Of a stretch of DNA of 64,000 nt, positions 42,898 through 51,826 are shown piece after piece (the stretch's first letter is position 1; each line of letters begins with the position of its first letter). Where the stretch lies: the NCBI RefSeq assembly GCF_013340285.1, contig NZ_BLVO01000016.1:423021-487020 (forward strand), in the 5' to 3' direction. Both the position numbers and the translations under genes were made by a program. The notes beneath the pieces were generated by a model, which saw only the letters and a list, made by a program, of their open reading frames with translations, made no database searches and was not told where the DNA came from. The stretch comes from Desulfovibrio subterraneus (lineage in GTDB: Bacteria; Desulfobacterota; Desulfovibrionia; Desulfovibrionales; Desulfovibrionaceae).

Positions 42898-44242
42898 TAA
42901 GAGTTACAATGTTCTCGTCATAGATGACGAAGAATCCATTCTTAAGTTGCTTGAGCGTGAACTGGCCACAACGGAACGATCGGTTGAAACGGCTTCCAGC
43001 GGGCGTGCGGCCCGTGAGAAGCTGAACAAGAAGCGGTTTGATGTCATCATCTCCGATATCCGCCTGCCGGATGCGGACGGATTGGATCTGCTGACGGAAT
43101 TTCGCAGCATGTACCCCGACGTGGAGATCATACTCATTACCGGTCACGGCGACATCGACAACGCCGTGGAGGCAATGCGCATAGGTGCGTATGACTACAT
43201 TCCCAAGCCCTTCAATCTGGACAGGATTGAACTGGTGGTGGAGCGCGCCTATCAGCGTTCCTGCCTGCAGCGGGAAAACAGAACCTTCCGGCACACCAAG
43301 ACGAGCACCCCGCCATCCAAGTTGGTGGGCAATTCTTCAGTGGTGAAGCACCTGCGCTTTCTCATTAACAAGGTGGCACCCACCGAGGTGCCCGTGCTTA
43401 TCACGGGCGACAGCGGGGCCGGCAAGGACGTTGTGGCACAGTCCATTCAGAATGCCAGCACCCGCAGCGACAAGCCGTTCATCATCAAGAACTGCGCGAC
43501 GTTGCAGAAGGAACTTATCCGCAGCGAGCTTTTCGGGCACACCCGGGGTTCCTTCACGGGGGCAACGGATGACCGCGAAGGCCTGCTGGGCTTTGCCGAT
43601 ACCGGCACACTGTTTCTGGATGAAATAGGCGAGCTGCCGCTTGAGCTGCAAGGCTCGCTGCTGCGCGTGCTGGAAGCCCGGCGCTATCGCAGGGTGGGCG
43701 AAAAGACAGAGCGCTGCATCGATATCCGTTTCATTTTTGCCACCAGCCGCAACCTTACGCAGGGGGTGGAAGACGGCACCTTCAACGAGGCGCTCTATCA
43801 CCGCATCAACGTGTTCAATATCCAGATTCCGCCCCTCAAGGAACGCAAGGAAGACCTTTCTCTGCTTACGGAGCACTTTCTCGGGCGCATGGCAGCCAAC
43901 TTCGGCCAGCAACCTCCTGCCATATCAGACAAGGCCATGCAGGCCCTGCTGGCGTATCACTGGCCGGGTAACGTGCGTGAACTGCGCAACGTGCTGGAAC
44001 GCAGCCTCATACTCTGCGAAAACAACGTCATCACGGACCGCGCCCTGCCGCAGGAACTGGTAGCCAAGGCTGCCGAGCGACGCAGCGCGGGCAACAGCAT
44101 ATTTTCGCTGGGCGAGGTGGAACGGGAACACATTCTGCGGGCGCTCAATTTCTTCAACGGCAACCGCCTGCACGCGGCTGAAGCGCTGGGTATTGGCAGG
44201 AAAACCTTGTACCGGAAGCTGGAGAAATATTCTATCTCATGA
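42890..44242 (+). CDS. NtrC-family sigma-54-dependent response regulator
   Basis: 450 residues. Receiver domain 1-125 (VLVIDDEESILKLL, phospho-Asp in IISDIRLPDADG, Lys in YIPKPFNL), AAA+ domain about 140-375, and Fis-type helix-turn-helix at the end (RLHAAEALGIGRKTLYRKLEKY). Walker A reads ITGDSGAGKDVVA; the sigma-54 contact loop is GSFTGA rather than GAFTGA, a known tolerated variant; Walker B is GTLFLDEIGELP; the Arg finger region is LPLELQGSLLRVLE. It overlaps the kinase gene by 8 bases. Two 19-bp inverted repeats precede each of the two alcohol dehydrogenase genes, and both have -24/-12 promoters, so it is the likely activator of both and of its own operon. A terminator follows. Confidence 0.94.
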   Translation: MHSKSYNVLVIDDEESILKLLERELATTERSVETASSGRAAREKLNKKRFDVIISDIRLPDADGLDLLTEFRSMYPDVEIILITGHGDIDNAVEAMRIGAYDYIPKPFNLDRIELVVERAYQRSCLQRENRTFRHTKTSTPPSKLVGNSSVVKHLRFLINKVAPTEVPVLITGDSGAGKDVVAQSIQNASTRSDKPFIIKNCATLQKELIRSELFGHTRGSFTGATDDREGLLGFADTGTLFLDEIGELPLELQGSLLRVLEARRYRRVGEKTERCIDIRFIFATSRNLTQGVEDGTFNEALYHRINVFNIQIPPLKERKEDLSLLTEHFLGRMAANFGQQPPAISDKAMQALLAYHWPGNVRELRNVLERSLILCENNVITDRALPQELVAKAAERRSAGNSIFSLGEVEREHILRALNFFNGNRLHAAEALGIGRKTLYRKLEKYSIS

Positions 44243-44267
44243 AATTACAGGTAGATATGATGAGAAT

Positions 44268-44302
44268 AGCGGGGCTTTCGCAAGAAGGCCCCGCTTCATT
44301 TT
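44268..44302 (+). terminator. Rho-independent terminator after the regulator gene
   Basis: Stem AGCGGGGC / GCCCCGCT, 12-base loop, then TCATTTT. It lies 26 bp after the regulator stop, ending the adh-kinase-regulator operon. Confidence 0.85.
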
Positions 44303-44318
44303 GCATCACTATGAATCA

Positions 44319-44337
44319 CTGTGTCATTCTGACCCAA
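44319..44337. promoter_or_regulatory. Operator 3: 19-bp repeat before the second adh gene
   Basis: CTGTGTCATTCTGACCCAA: the same left arm as operators 1 and 2, with the TGAC right core. Centred about 190 bp upstream of the -24 element at 44515. Confidence 0.65.
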
Positions 44338-44350
44338 ACGGGGTGTTTTG

Positions 44351-44369
44351 CAGGGTCATTTCGACACTG
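44351..44369. promoter_or_regulatory. Operator 4: 19-bp repeat in reverse orientation
   Basis: CAGGGTCATTTCGACACTG; its reverse complement CAGTGTCGAAATGACCCTG matches operators 1-3 at the TGTC and TGAC cores. It is 32 bp (about three helical turns) from operator 3, centre to centre, a spacing that suits two activator dimers on one face of DNA. Confidence 0.6.
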
Positions 44370-44512
44370 CGACATAACATGCCGAAGTTTATGAGATTAA
44401 TGATAGATCCTACCACGCCGGTAGGGTGAGATGACTACAGTGGTCCATGTAAGTGTCACATCAAATTCGTGCGCATTTCCTGTAACGCGCTGCAAAGTAT
44501 TGAGAATCACGC

Positions 44513-44529
44513 TTGGCACAGCACTTGCC
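44513..44529 (+). promoter_or_regulatory. Sigma-54 promoter of the adh-hdr-flx operon
   Basis: TTGGCACAGCACTTGCC is a near-perfect -24/-12 element (TGGCAC-N5-TTGC), with GG at 44515 and GC at 44527. Predicted start near 44539, about 70 bp before the adh ATG. Confidence 0.88.
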
Positions 44530-44610
44530 TATAACAGGTATCAACGTTGCGGCGAGCCGTTAAATACTTCTCATCAACCCAAAGCATTACCAGAATGGTA
44601 GGAGAGCGTT

Positions 44611-45792
44611 ATGGCAGTAAGAGAGGAAGTGTATGGTTTCTTTATTCCCAGCGTAACTCTTATGGGCATTGGGTCCCACAAGGAAATCCCCAACAAGATC
44701 AAGGCGCTTGGCAGCAAAAAACCTTTGCTGGTAACCGACAAGGGTATCACCGCTGTAGGGATTACCCAGCAGATAGTCGATCTGCTCAAGGCCAACGGCA
44801 TGGACTGCGTGGTCTATGACGAAACCATACCCAACCCCACTGACAAGAACGTGCACGACGGCGTTGAAGTCTACAAGAAGAACAAGTGCGACTCCCTTAT
44901 CACCCTTGGCGGCGGCAGCTCGCATGACTGTGGCAAGGGCGTGGGTCTCGTCATTGCCAACGGCGGCAAGATTCATGACTTCGAAGGTGTGGATAAGTCC
45001 ACCAAGCCCATGCCCCCCTATATTGCGGTGAACACCACCGCCGGCACCGCATCTGAAATGACCCGTTTCTGCATCATCACCGATACCTCCCGCAAGGTGA
45101 AGATGGCCATTGTTGACTGGCGTGTTACTCCCACCATCGCCATCGACGATCCGCTGCTCATGATGGGTATGCCTCCTGCCCTGACCGCAGCCACCGGTAT
45201 GGATGCCCTGACGCACGCCGTAGAAGCCTATGTCTCCACCATAGCCACCCCCATGACCGACGCCTGCGCCGAAAAGTCCATCAAGCTCATTTTCCAGTTC
45301 CTGCGCCGTGCCGTTGCCAACGGTCAGGACATCGATGCCCGCGAAGGTATGTGCTACGCACAGTATCTGGCCGGTATGGCATTCAACAACGCCAGCCTCG
45401 GCCATGTGCACGCCATGGCTCACCAGCTGGGCGGCTTCTACGATCTGCCGCATGGCGAATGTAACGCCATTCTGCTGCCGCACGTTGAACAGTTCAACCT
45501 TATTGCCCGGGTTGAGCGCTTTGCCGAAATGGCAACCTGGATGGGTGAAAACATCGAAGGCCTGAGCCCCAGAGCAGCCGCCGAAAAGGCGCTTGTTGCC
45601 ATCCGTCAGCTTTCCTCTGACGTGGGCATTCCTTCCGGCCTCATCGAACTCGGCAAGCGTTACGGAAAGGACGTGAAGGCCGAAGACATCCCCACCATGA
45701 CCTCCAATGCACAGAAAGATGCCTGCGGCCTGACTAACCCCCGCCGTCCCAAGGACAGCGACGTCACGGCCATCTACCAGGCAGCTCTGTAA
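44611..45792 (+). CDS. adh: Iron-containing alcohol dehydrogenase (second copy, hdr-flx linked)
   Basis: 393 residues, AGGAG 8 bases upstream of the ATG. It oxidises ethanol or similar primary alcohols with NAD+. Seen: LITLGGGSSHDCGKGVG, VNTTAGTASEMTRFCIITD, and Fe ligands in GMDALTHAVEAYV and LGHVHAMAHQLGGFYDLPHGECNA. Codon use is strongly biased (ATC, AAG, CTG, ACC dominate), as in very highly expressed genes, and stronger than in the downstream hdr genes. Two large hairpins in the 124-bp gap before hdrC could protect or process the adh message separately. The same adh-hdr-flx order is known from Desulfovibrio vulgaris, where the dehydrogenase is abundant during growth on lactate, pyruvate, hydrogen or ethanol. 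Confidence 0.93.
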   Translation: MAVREEVYGFFIPSVTLMGIGSHKEIPNKIKALGSKKPLLVTDKGITAVGITQQIVDLLKANGMDCVVYDETIPNPTDKNVHDGVEVYKKNKCDSLITLGGGSSHDCGKGVGLVIANGGKIHDFEGVDKSTKPMPPYIAVNTTAGTASEMTRFCIITDTSRKVKMAIVDWRVTPTIAIDDPLLMMGMPPALTAATGMDALTHAVEAYVSTIATPMTDACAEKSIKLIFQFLRRAVANGQDIDAREGMCYAQYLAGMAFNNASLGHVHAMAHQLGGFYDLPHGECNAILLPHVEQFNLIARVERFAEMATWMGENIEGLSPRAAAEKALVAIRQLSSDVGIPSGLIELGKRYGKDVKAEDIPTMTSNAQKDACGLTNPRRPKDSDVTAIYQAAL

Positions 45793-45801
45793 CCCCGTAG
45801 C

Positions 45802-45888
45802 AGGGGGGAGAAAGCCCCCTCCCCCTTCACCCAGTCCCTTTGCTCCTGTCAGCCCTGCTGCGTAACCCCCGCAGCAGGGCACAGGAGC
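45802..45888 (+). promoter_or_regulatory. Two hairpins between adh and hdrC (processing/attenuation)
   Basis: First stem 45802-45820 (AGGGGG / CCCCCT). Second stem 45842-45888: outer arms GCTCCTGT / ACAGGAGC and inner arms GCCCTGCTGCG / CGCAGCAGGGC, a 19-bp stem with one 2-base bulge and loop TAACCCC. No T-tract follows, so read-through into hdrC is expected; the stems may stabilise the upstream adh message. Confidence 0.65.
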
Positions 45889-45916
45889 CCCTTGCCTAAA
45901 AACGGAGTAGAAGCTG

Positions 45917-46471
45917 ATGCCCACCCCCAGTGCAACCCACCGTTTTGACGAAGATTTCCTCAAAGAAGTGCAACAAGGCAGCGAACAGAACCTTACCCGC
46001 TGCTATCAGTGCGGCAACTGCACGGCAGGCTGCCCGCTCTCTTTTGCCTACGACATTCCGGTCAACCGGCTCATGCGCCTGCTGCAGGCCGGAGAAAAGC
46101 ACGCCGTGCTTTCCTCCAAGGCCATATGGCTGTGTGCTTCGTGCGAGACGTGCACCACCCGCTGCCCCAACGAGATAGACGTTGCCCGCATCATGGACGT
46201 GCTGCGGCACATGGCGCGGCGTGAAGGGCTGGTGGCGGAACCCCCTGTCCGGCATATGTGGGACGCCTTTCTCAGCTCCGTGGAAAAATACGGCCGTGTG
46301 TTCGAGGCAGGCATGATGGCCAACTTCGTACGACGCACCGGCCGGTTCTGGACCGATGCCGACCTTGCTCCTGTTGCCATAGGCAAGGGCAAGCTGGGGC
46401 TGCGTCCGCATGCCATCAAACATCCGGATGAAGTGCAGCGTATTTTCGCCCGCTTCAGGGACCAGCGCTAG
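45917..46471 (+). CDS. hdrC: Heterodisulfide reductase-like subunit C
   Basis: 184 residues. Two [4Fe-4S] motifs, CYQCGNCTAGCP (residues about 32-43) and CASCETCTTRCP (about 74-85), and helical linkers; it passes electrons between HdrA and the catalytic HdrB. No membrane helix, so it is the soluble HdrC type. It is the first gene of hdrCBA and lies 9 bp before hdrB. In the Hdr-Flx complex of sulfate reducers it helps couple NADH oxidation to reduction of ferredoxin and of a disulfide carrier, probably DsrC. Confidence 0.93.
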   Translation: MPTPSATHRFDEDFLKEVQQGSEQNLTRCYQCGNCTAGCPLSFAYDIPVNRLMRLLQAGEKHAVLSSKAIWLCASCETCTTRCPNEIDVARIMDVLRHMARREGLVAEPPVRHMWDAFLSSVEKYGRVFEAGMMANFVRRTGRFWTDADLAPVAIGKGKLGLRPHAIKHPDEVQRIFARFRDQR

Positions 46472-46480
46472 GGAGACCGC

Positions 46481-47377
46481 ATGACCAGACAATATGCTTA
46501 TTACCCCGGATGCTCCGCCATGGGCTCCTCCATCGAATACGATATTTCCACCCGCGCCCTGTGCAAGTCACTGGGCGTGGAGCTGGTGGATATTCCGGAC
46601 TGGAACTGCTGTGGCTCCACTCCGGCCCATGCCAGCGATCACCTTCTTTCGGCCAGCCTTGTGGCGCGCAACCTCGCCATTGCAGAGAGCATGGACGTGG
46701 AAGGCATCATCACCCCCTGTCCCAGCTGCCTGAAGAATCTGAAGACCACCAGCCTGCGCATGCAGCGCAAGGGGTTTCACGAAAAGGTGGAGCATATTGT
46801 GGAGCGCCCCGTGCGCGCCGATCTGCCCATCCGCTCCGTGCTGCAGACCGTTATCGAGCACTGCTCGCCCGAGGCCATTGCCGAGCATGTCTCCAAGCCG
46901 CTCAAGGGCCTGAAGGTGGTTCCCTATTACGGGTGCATCATGAACCGCCCGCCGGATGTCATGACCTTTGACGACCCTGAGAATCCCACCAGTCTGGACA
47001 GGCTCATGCAGGCTCTGGGGGCCGAGGTGCTGCCCTTCCCCCACAAGGTGGACTGCTGCGGTGCCTCGCTGGGCCTTGTGCGGCGCGAGCTTGTTACCCG
47101 CCTTTCCGGTCGTATTCTCGATACAGCGGCCTCGCTGGGGGCGGATGCCATCGTCACCGCCTGCCCCATGTGCCAGATGAACCTTGATCTGCGCCAGAAC
47201 CAGATAAACAGGGCCAACGGAACGCAACACCGTATGCCGATCTTTTATTACACCCAGCTCGCGGGTCTGGCGCTGGGGCAGCACGAATCCTGCCTGCGCA
47301 TGGACAAGCTGTGCGTGAGCCCTGCCAGAGCCCTGCAACAGGTCGGAGCACCTGCCCAAGAGGAGCCAGCACGATGA
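46481..47377 (+). CDS. hdrB: Heterodisulfide reductase-like subunit B (CCG domains)
   Basis: 298 residues with two cysteine-rich CCG repeats: YYPGCSAMGSS..NCCGSTPAHASD..CPSCLKNL in the first half and YYGCIMNRP..DCCGASLGL..CPMCQMNL in the second. These bind the non-cubane [4Fe-4S] clusters that split a disulfide in methanogen HdrB. Its natural partner in sulfate reducers is thought to be the DsrC trisulfide or disulfide. Ends inside the hdrA start (ATGA overlap), so the two are made together. Confidence 0.94.
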   Translation: MTRQYAYYPGCSAMGSSIEYDISTRALCKSLGVELVDIPDWNCCGSTPAHASDHLLSASLVARNLAIAESMDVEGIITPCPSCLKNLKTTSLRMQRKGFHEKVEHIVERPVRADLPIRSVLQTVIEHCSPEAIAEHVSKPLKGLKVVPYYGCIMNRPPDVMTFDDPENPTSLDRLMQALGAEVLPFPHKVDCCGASLGLVRRELVTRLSGRILDTAASLGADAIVTACPMCQMNLDLRQNQINRANGTQHRMPIFYYTQLAGLALGQHESCLRMDKLCVSPARALQQVGAPAQEEPAR

Positions 47378-49332
47378 ATATAGGGGTTTTCGTGTGCCAC
47401 TGCGGTTCAAACATCGCAGGCACCGTGGATACGGAAAAGGTTGCGGAAGCGGCACGCAGCTTCCCGGACGTGGCCTTTGCCACGGACACCATGTACGCCT
47501 GCTCCGAACCGGGACAGGCGGGCATAATTGACGCCATCAAAGATTACGGGCTGGACGGCATTGTTGTTGCTTCCTGCACGCCCCGCATGCACGAGGCAAC
47601 CTTCCGCAAGACGCTGGAACGCGCCGGTCTGAACAAATACCTCTTTGAAATGGCCAACATCCGCGAGCATGTTTCGTGGATTGGCAAAGACAAGGAGCTC
47701 AATACCAACAAGGCCGCGGAACTGGTGCAGATGGCCGTTGCCAAGCTGCGCAACAATACCGAGCTGCACGCGGGCGAGTTCGAGATAAACAAGCGCGTCA
47801 TGGTCATAGGCGGCGGTGTGGCGGGCATCCAGGCTGCGCTGGACTGCGCGGACGGCGGGCTTGAAGTCATTCTCGTCGAGCGCGAATCGACCATTGGCGG
47901 CAAGATGGCCAAACTGGACAAGACCTTCCCCACCGTGGACTGTTCCAGCTGCATTCTCGGCCCCCGCATGGTGGACGTGGCCCAGCATCCCAACATCACG
48001 CTCTACGCTATGTCGGAAGTGGAAAGCGTGAACGGGTTTGTGGGCAACTTTGATGTCTCCATCCGCAAAAAGGCCACCTACGTGGACTGGGAAGCCTGCA
48101 CCGGCTGCGGCCAGTGCATGGAAAAATGTCCCAGCAAAAAGGCAGAAGACCGCTTCAATGAAGGCGTGGGTACCACCACGGCCATTAATATCCCCTTCCC
48201 GCAGGCCATTCCCAAGAAGGCCGTGATCAATGCGAATGCCTGCATCATGCTCTCCAAGGGCAAGTGCGGCGCCTGCGCCAAGCTGTGTCCCACGCAGGCC
48301 ATACGCTTTGAGCAGCAGGACGAGATTGTCCAGGAACAGGTGGGAGCCATTATCGCGGCCACCGGCTACGATCTTTTCGACCATACCCTGTACGGGGAAT
48401 ATGGCGGTGGAAGATATCCGGATGTCATCACATCCATCCAGTACGAACGCCTGCTTTCGGCATCCGGCCCGACGGGGGGGCACATCAAGCGTCCCTCCGA
48501 CGGCAGGGAACCCAAGAACATCGTGTTCATCCAGTGCGTGGGCTCGCGCGATCCTTCGGTGAACCGCCCGTACTGTTCCGGTTTCTGCTGCATGTATACG
48601 GCAAAGCAGGCCATTCTGACCAAAGACCACATCCCGGATTCCCAGTCCCACGTCTTCTACATGGACATCCGCTCGCCCGGTAAGCTCTATGACGAGTTCA
48701 CCCGCAGAGCCATGGAAGAATACGGCGCGCGCTACATCCGCGGTCGTGTTTCCACCATCCAGCCCCGCGACGGCTATTATGTGGTCAAGGGTGCCGATAC
48801 CATCATGGGCTCGCAGGTGGAGGTGAAAGCCGACCTCGTTGTGCTGGCCGTGGGTGCGGAGGCATCAAAGGGAGCCGGTGCGCTGGCCGAAAAGCTGCGC
48901 ATTTCCTACGACGGTTACGGCTTCTTCATGGAAGGCCACCCCAAGCTCAAGCCCGTGGAAACCAACACGGCAGGGGTCTATCTGGCCGGGTCCTGTCAGG
49001 GGCCCAAAGACATTCCCGCCTCCGTGGCACAGGGCAGCGCGGCCGCCAGCAAGGTGCAGGCGCTGTTCTCCAAGGACAAGCTCGCCAGCGACCCGCAGGT
49101 TTCCAGCGTGGCCATACAGCGCTGTGTGGGCTGCGCCAAGTGCGAATCCACCTGTCCCTTCGGGGCCATTGAAATGACGGAGTTCCGCGGCATGCCCAAG
49201 GCATCGGTTGTGGAAACCGTCTGTCAGGGGTGCGGCGTCTGCGCAGTAACCTGTCCGCAGGGGGCCATTCAGCTTCAGCACTTTACCGATAACCAGATTC
49301 TTGCCGAGGTGAACGCCTTATGCCCGTACTAG
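47374..49332 (+). CDS. hdrA: Heterodisulfide reductase-like subunit A (FAD, FeS; bifurcating)
   Basis: 652 residues from the ATG at 47374, which overlaps the hdrB stop by 4 bases; the frame continues upstream inside hdrB but without reason to start there. N-terminal segment with CHCGSNIAGT. FAD Rossmann motif VIGGGVAGIQAALDCADGG near 147, then ESTIGGKMAKLDKTFPTVDCSSC. Ferredoxin motifs are CTGCGQCMEKCP and CGACAKLCP in the middle and CVGCAKCESTCP and CQGCGVCAVTCP at the C-terminus. HdrA is the FAD site at which electron bifurcation is thought to occur. It overlaps flxD by 13 bases. Confidence 0.95.
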   Translation: MNIGVFVCHCGSNIAGTVDTEKVAEAARSFPDVAFATDTMYACSEPGQAGIIDAIKDYGLDGIVVASCTPRMHEATFRKTLERAGLNKYLFEMANIREHVSWIGKDKELNTNKAAELVQMAVAKLRNNTELHAGEFEINKRVMVIGGGVAGIQAALDCADGGLEVILVERESTIGGKMAKLDKTFPTVDCSSCILGPRMVDVAQHPNITLYAMSEVESVNGFVGNFDVSIRKKATYVDWEACTGCGQCMEKCPSKKAEDRFNEGVGTTTAINIPFPQAIPKKAVINANACIMLSKGKCGACAKLCPTQAIRFEQQDEIVQEQVGAIIAATGYDLFDHTLYGEYGGGRYPDVITSIQYERLLSASGPTGGHIKRPSDGREPKNIVFIQCVGSRDPSVNRPYCSGFCCMYTAKQAILTKDHIPDSQSHVFYMDIRSPGKLYDEFTRRAMEEYGARYIRGRVSTIQPRDGYYVVKGADTIMGSQVEVKADLVVLAVGAEASKGAGALAEKLRISYDGYGFFMEGHPKLKPVETNTAGVYLAGSCQGPKDIPASVAQGSAAASKVQALFSKDKLASDPQVSSVAIQRCVGCAKCESTCPFGAIEMTEFRGMPKASVVETVCQGCGVCAVTCPQGAIQLQHFTDNQILAEVNALCPY

Positions 49333-49784
49333 AAGGAAAAGAACTGCGCATTGTGGGATTTCTCTGCAACTGGTGCTCCTACGGGGGCGCAGACACCGCC
49401 GGAGTGGGACGCTTTGCCCAGCCCACGGACCTGCGCGTCATCAAGCTGCCCTGCACGGGGCGCGTGAATCCGCTCTTCGTGGTGCGCGCCTTTCTCAACG
49501 GTGCGGACGGCGTGCTGGTTTCCGGCTGTCATCCAGGCGACTGCCACTACACTGCAGGCAACTTCTATGCCCGCAGAAGGCTTGAGGTTCTGCGCGAACT
49601 GCTCGACGTCATGGGCATTCAGCCCGAGCGTTTTCACTACACCTGGGTTTCCGCATCGGAAGGGCAGAAGTGGAAACAGGTCGTCTCGGATTTCACCGCC
49701 CGCATCCATGAACTTGGCCCTGCAACATCCTTCAGCAGTTGTGCTGCTGTTGCGGTCGAAACCGGCATGAAGACCGCAATCTGA
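49320..49784 (+). CDS. flxD: FlxD (MvhD-like [2Fe-2S] subunit)
   Basis: 154 residues. Begins MPVLEGKELRIVGFLCNWCSYGGADTAG, with Cys also in PCTGRVNP and GCHPGDCHYTAGN, the pattern of the MvhD family that docks hydrogenase or NADH modules onto HdrA. It delivers electrons from FlxABC to the HdrA flavin. Overlaps the end of hdrA by 13 bases and lies 12 bp before flxC. Confidence 0.93.
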   Translation: MPVLEGKELRIVGFLCNWCSYGGADTAGVGRFAQPTDLRVIKLPCTGRVNPLFVVRAFLNGADGVLVSGCHPGDCHYTAGNFYARRRLEVLRELLDVMGIQPERFHYTWVSASEGQKWKQVVSDFTARIHELGPATSFSSCAAVAVETGMKTAI

Positions 49785-49796
49785 GGAGGCCCGAAC

Positions 49797-50759
49797 GTGT
49801 CACAGCATACATTGGAACTGCGCAAGCTCATTGCAGAAGCCCTGCCAGGGCTGGATGTGGTGCTGGCATGGACATCCGGCTTCAGCCCGATGACCAGCAC
49901 CCCGCTTTTCATCGCGACCGACGAAGATCTGGACAGGCTGGATTTCGGTCCCATGCATGTGCAGAACCTTGCCGCCTATCTGCCTTCGCTCAAGGGCCGC
50001 AAGGTGGGCATTGTCACCCGCGGGTGCGACAGCCGCACCATTATCGAGCTGCTGCAGGAAAACCTGATCAACCGCGACGAGATTACCATCTTCGGCATTT
50101 CCTGCACCGGCGCGATCAACATCCGCAAGGTGCGCGAGGCCGTGGGCGGCGAGAAATTACGGTCGGTGGAGACGGGCAAGGACATCGTTTCCGTCACCAC
50201 GGACGAAGGCACGCACACGGTTCCCCTGCACAATGTGCTGATGGACAAGTGCTACAGCTGCCAGAGCCAGACTCCGCTCATCCATGACCATATGGTGACG
50301 GAGCGCACCGGCTGCCACCTGACCGGCGAAGCACCGGAAAGCTCGCTGGACAGGCTGGATGCCATGGAACCGGCCGCCCGTTTTGCCTTCTGGGAAGAGA
50401 GCATGGACCGCTGCATTCGCTGCTATGCCTGCCGCAACGCCTGCCCGCTGTGCGTCTGCAAGGATAGCTGCGTGGCACAGAGCCGCGATCCGCACTGGCT
50501 TGATCAGTCCGACACCCCGCGGGAAAAGCTGATGTTTCAGGCCATTCATGCCCTGCACACCGCAGGCCGTTGCACCGAATGCGGCGAATGCGAACGCGCC
50601 TGCCCCATGGGCATTCCCGTGCTCGCCATGAAGCAGGCCCTGAACCGGCGGATCAAGCACCTGTTCGACTATCAGGCAGGCATGGATGCGGAGAACACTC
50701 CGCCGCTCTTCATGTTCCGCCAGCAGGAAGAACACATCAAGGAGAGGGATGCACGATGA
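49797..50759 (+). CDS. flxC: FlxC iron-sulfur subunit
   Basis: 320 residues from a GTG with GAGGAGG 7 bases upstream. The first half is a FrhB/coenzyme F420 hydrogenase beta-like fold (SFPGFxP-type region replaced by SGFSPMTSTPLFIATDEDLDRLDF, and VGIVTRGCDSRTIIELLQE). The second half has a CYSCQSQTP turn and two [4Fe-4S] motifs, CIRCYACRNACPLCVCKDSC and CTECGECERACP. Part of the NADH-oxidising FlxABCD module. Its stop overlaps the flxB start (ATGA). Confidence 0.9.
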   Translation: MSQHTLELRKLIAEALPGLDVVLAWTSGFSPMTSTPLFIATDEDLDRLDFGPMHVQNLAAYLPSLKGRKVGIVTRGCDSRTIIELLQENLINRDEITIFGISCTGAINIRKVREAVGGEKLRSVETGKDIVSVTTDEGTHTVPLHNVLMDKCYSCQSQTPLIHDHMVTERTGCHLTGEAPESSLDRLDAMEPAARFAFWEESMDRCIRCYACRNACPLCVCKDSCVAQSRDPHWLDQSDTPREKLMFQAIHALHTAGRCTECGECERACPMGIPVLAMKQALNRRIKHLFDYQAGMDAENTPPLFMFRQQEEHIKERDAR

Positions 50760-51826
50760 GTACCGTTCGTTTTCTCAAGGCCCGTGACATTGCCCCGTGG
50801 CTGGAAGAACTGAGCCGCGACAGAACCGTGCTGGCACCCGCGCAGCATGGCGGCACCATTGTGTTCTGCGAGTTCGACCCCGCACGGGGCGTAGAGCTTT
50901 CGCAGCTTTCCACCACTCCCGCCAAACGGGCGCTGCTGCCCCCCTGTGAAACGCTTTTCGAATATGAAACGACCAAAACCCTTGAGCCGCCCTACAAGAC
51001 ACATGTGGAGCTGCGGCCCACACTGCCGCAGGGCAAGGCCGTGGTCTTTGGTGCGCGTCCCTGCGATGCACGCGCCATGCAGATTTTCGACAGGGTGTAC
51101 AACGGCGAGCAGGTCAAGGACCCGTACTATACGGCCCGCAGAAACAACGCCACCATCGTCACCCTTGCCTGTTCCGAGCAGGATGATACCTGCTTCTGCG
51201 ACCGCGTGGGCGGCAGCCCCGTGGATGCCACAGGCTCGGATGTGCTGCTCACCCCGCTCAAGGCAGGCTATGTGGCCGAGGCGCTGACCCCCAAGGGCGA
51301 AGAGCTGCTGCAGAGCACCAGCTTCATGAAGGCGGAAGGTCTGCGGCAGGAGGCGCTCAATGCCCGCAACAGGATACTGGAGCATGTGCCGGAGCGCAGT
51401 TCCTTCCTCGACATGGAGCGCAACCTGCTCTCGCTGTTCGGTGATCTGGGCTTCTGGGACAAGACGGCGGAAGCCTGTCTGAGCTGCGGCGCCTGCACCT
51501 ACCTGTGTCCCACCTGCTACTGCTTCAACATCACGGACGAAACTCGCGGCGAATCGGGCAGGCGTATCCGCACATGGGATAACTGCATGTCCAGCCAGTT
51601 CACCCTTGAAGGCAGCGGGCATAATCCGCGCCCGACCAAGGCGCACCGTATGCGCAACCGCATAGGGCACAAATTCAGCTATTATCCGCAGCTGCATGAT
51701 AAAACGCTTGCCTGTGTGGGCTGCGGCAGATGCGTTTCCAACTGTCCTGTATCATTTGATATCCGCAACGCCGTTGCCTGCGCCATACAGCAGGCAGACG
51801 CAGCCCGGGAGCACGCTCATGACTAG
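50756..51826 (+). CDS. flxB: FlxB iron-sulfur subunit
   Basis: 356 residues from the ATG at 50756 (4-base overlap with flxC). Resembles the AsrA/HydB-like 4Fe-4S subunits: DRTVLAPAQHGGTIVFCEFD, VFGARPCDARAMQIFDRVY, and two C-terminal cluster motifs CLSCGACTYLCPTCYC and CVGCGRCVSNCP. It links the flavin subunit FlxA to FlxC. The C-terminus overlaps flxA by 8 bases. Confidence 0.9.
   Translation: MSTVRFLKARDIAPWLEELSRDRTVLAPAQHGGTIVFCEFDPARGVELSQLSTTPAKRALLPPCETLFEYETTKTLEPPYKTHVELRPTLPQGKAVVFGARPCDARAMQIFDRVYNGEQVKDPYYTARRNNATIVTLACSEQDDTCFCDRVGGSPVDATGSDVLLTPLKAGYVAEALTPKGEELLQSTSFMKAEGLRQEALNARNRILEHVPERSSFLDMERNLLSLFGDLGFWDKTAEACLSCGACTYLCPTCYCFNITDETRGESGRRIRTWDNCMSSQFTLEGSGHNPRPTKAHRMRNRIGHKFSYYPQLHDKTLACVGCGRCVSNCPVSFDIRNAVACAIQQADAAREHAHD

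Noticed and set aside
46568-48651. Long minus-strand frames over hdrB and hdrA
   Set aside because: Antisense to genes with complete FeS and FAD motifs; no start signals and shadow-type composition.
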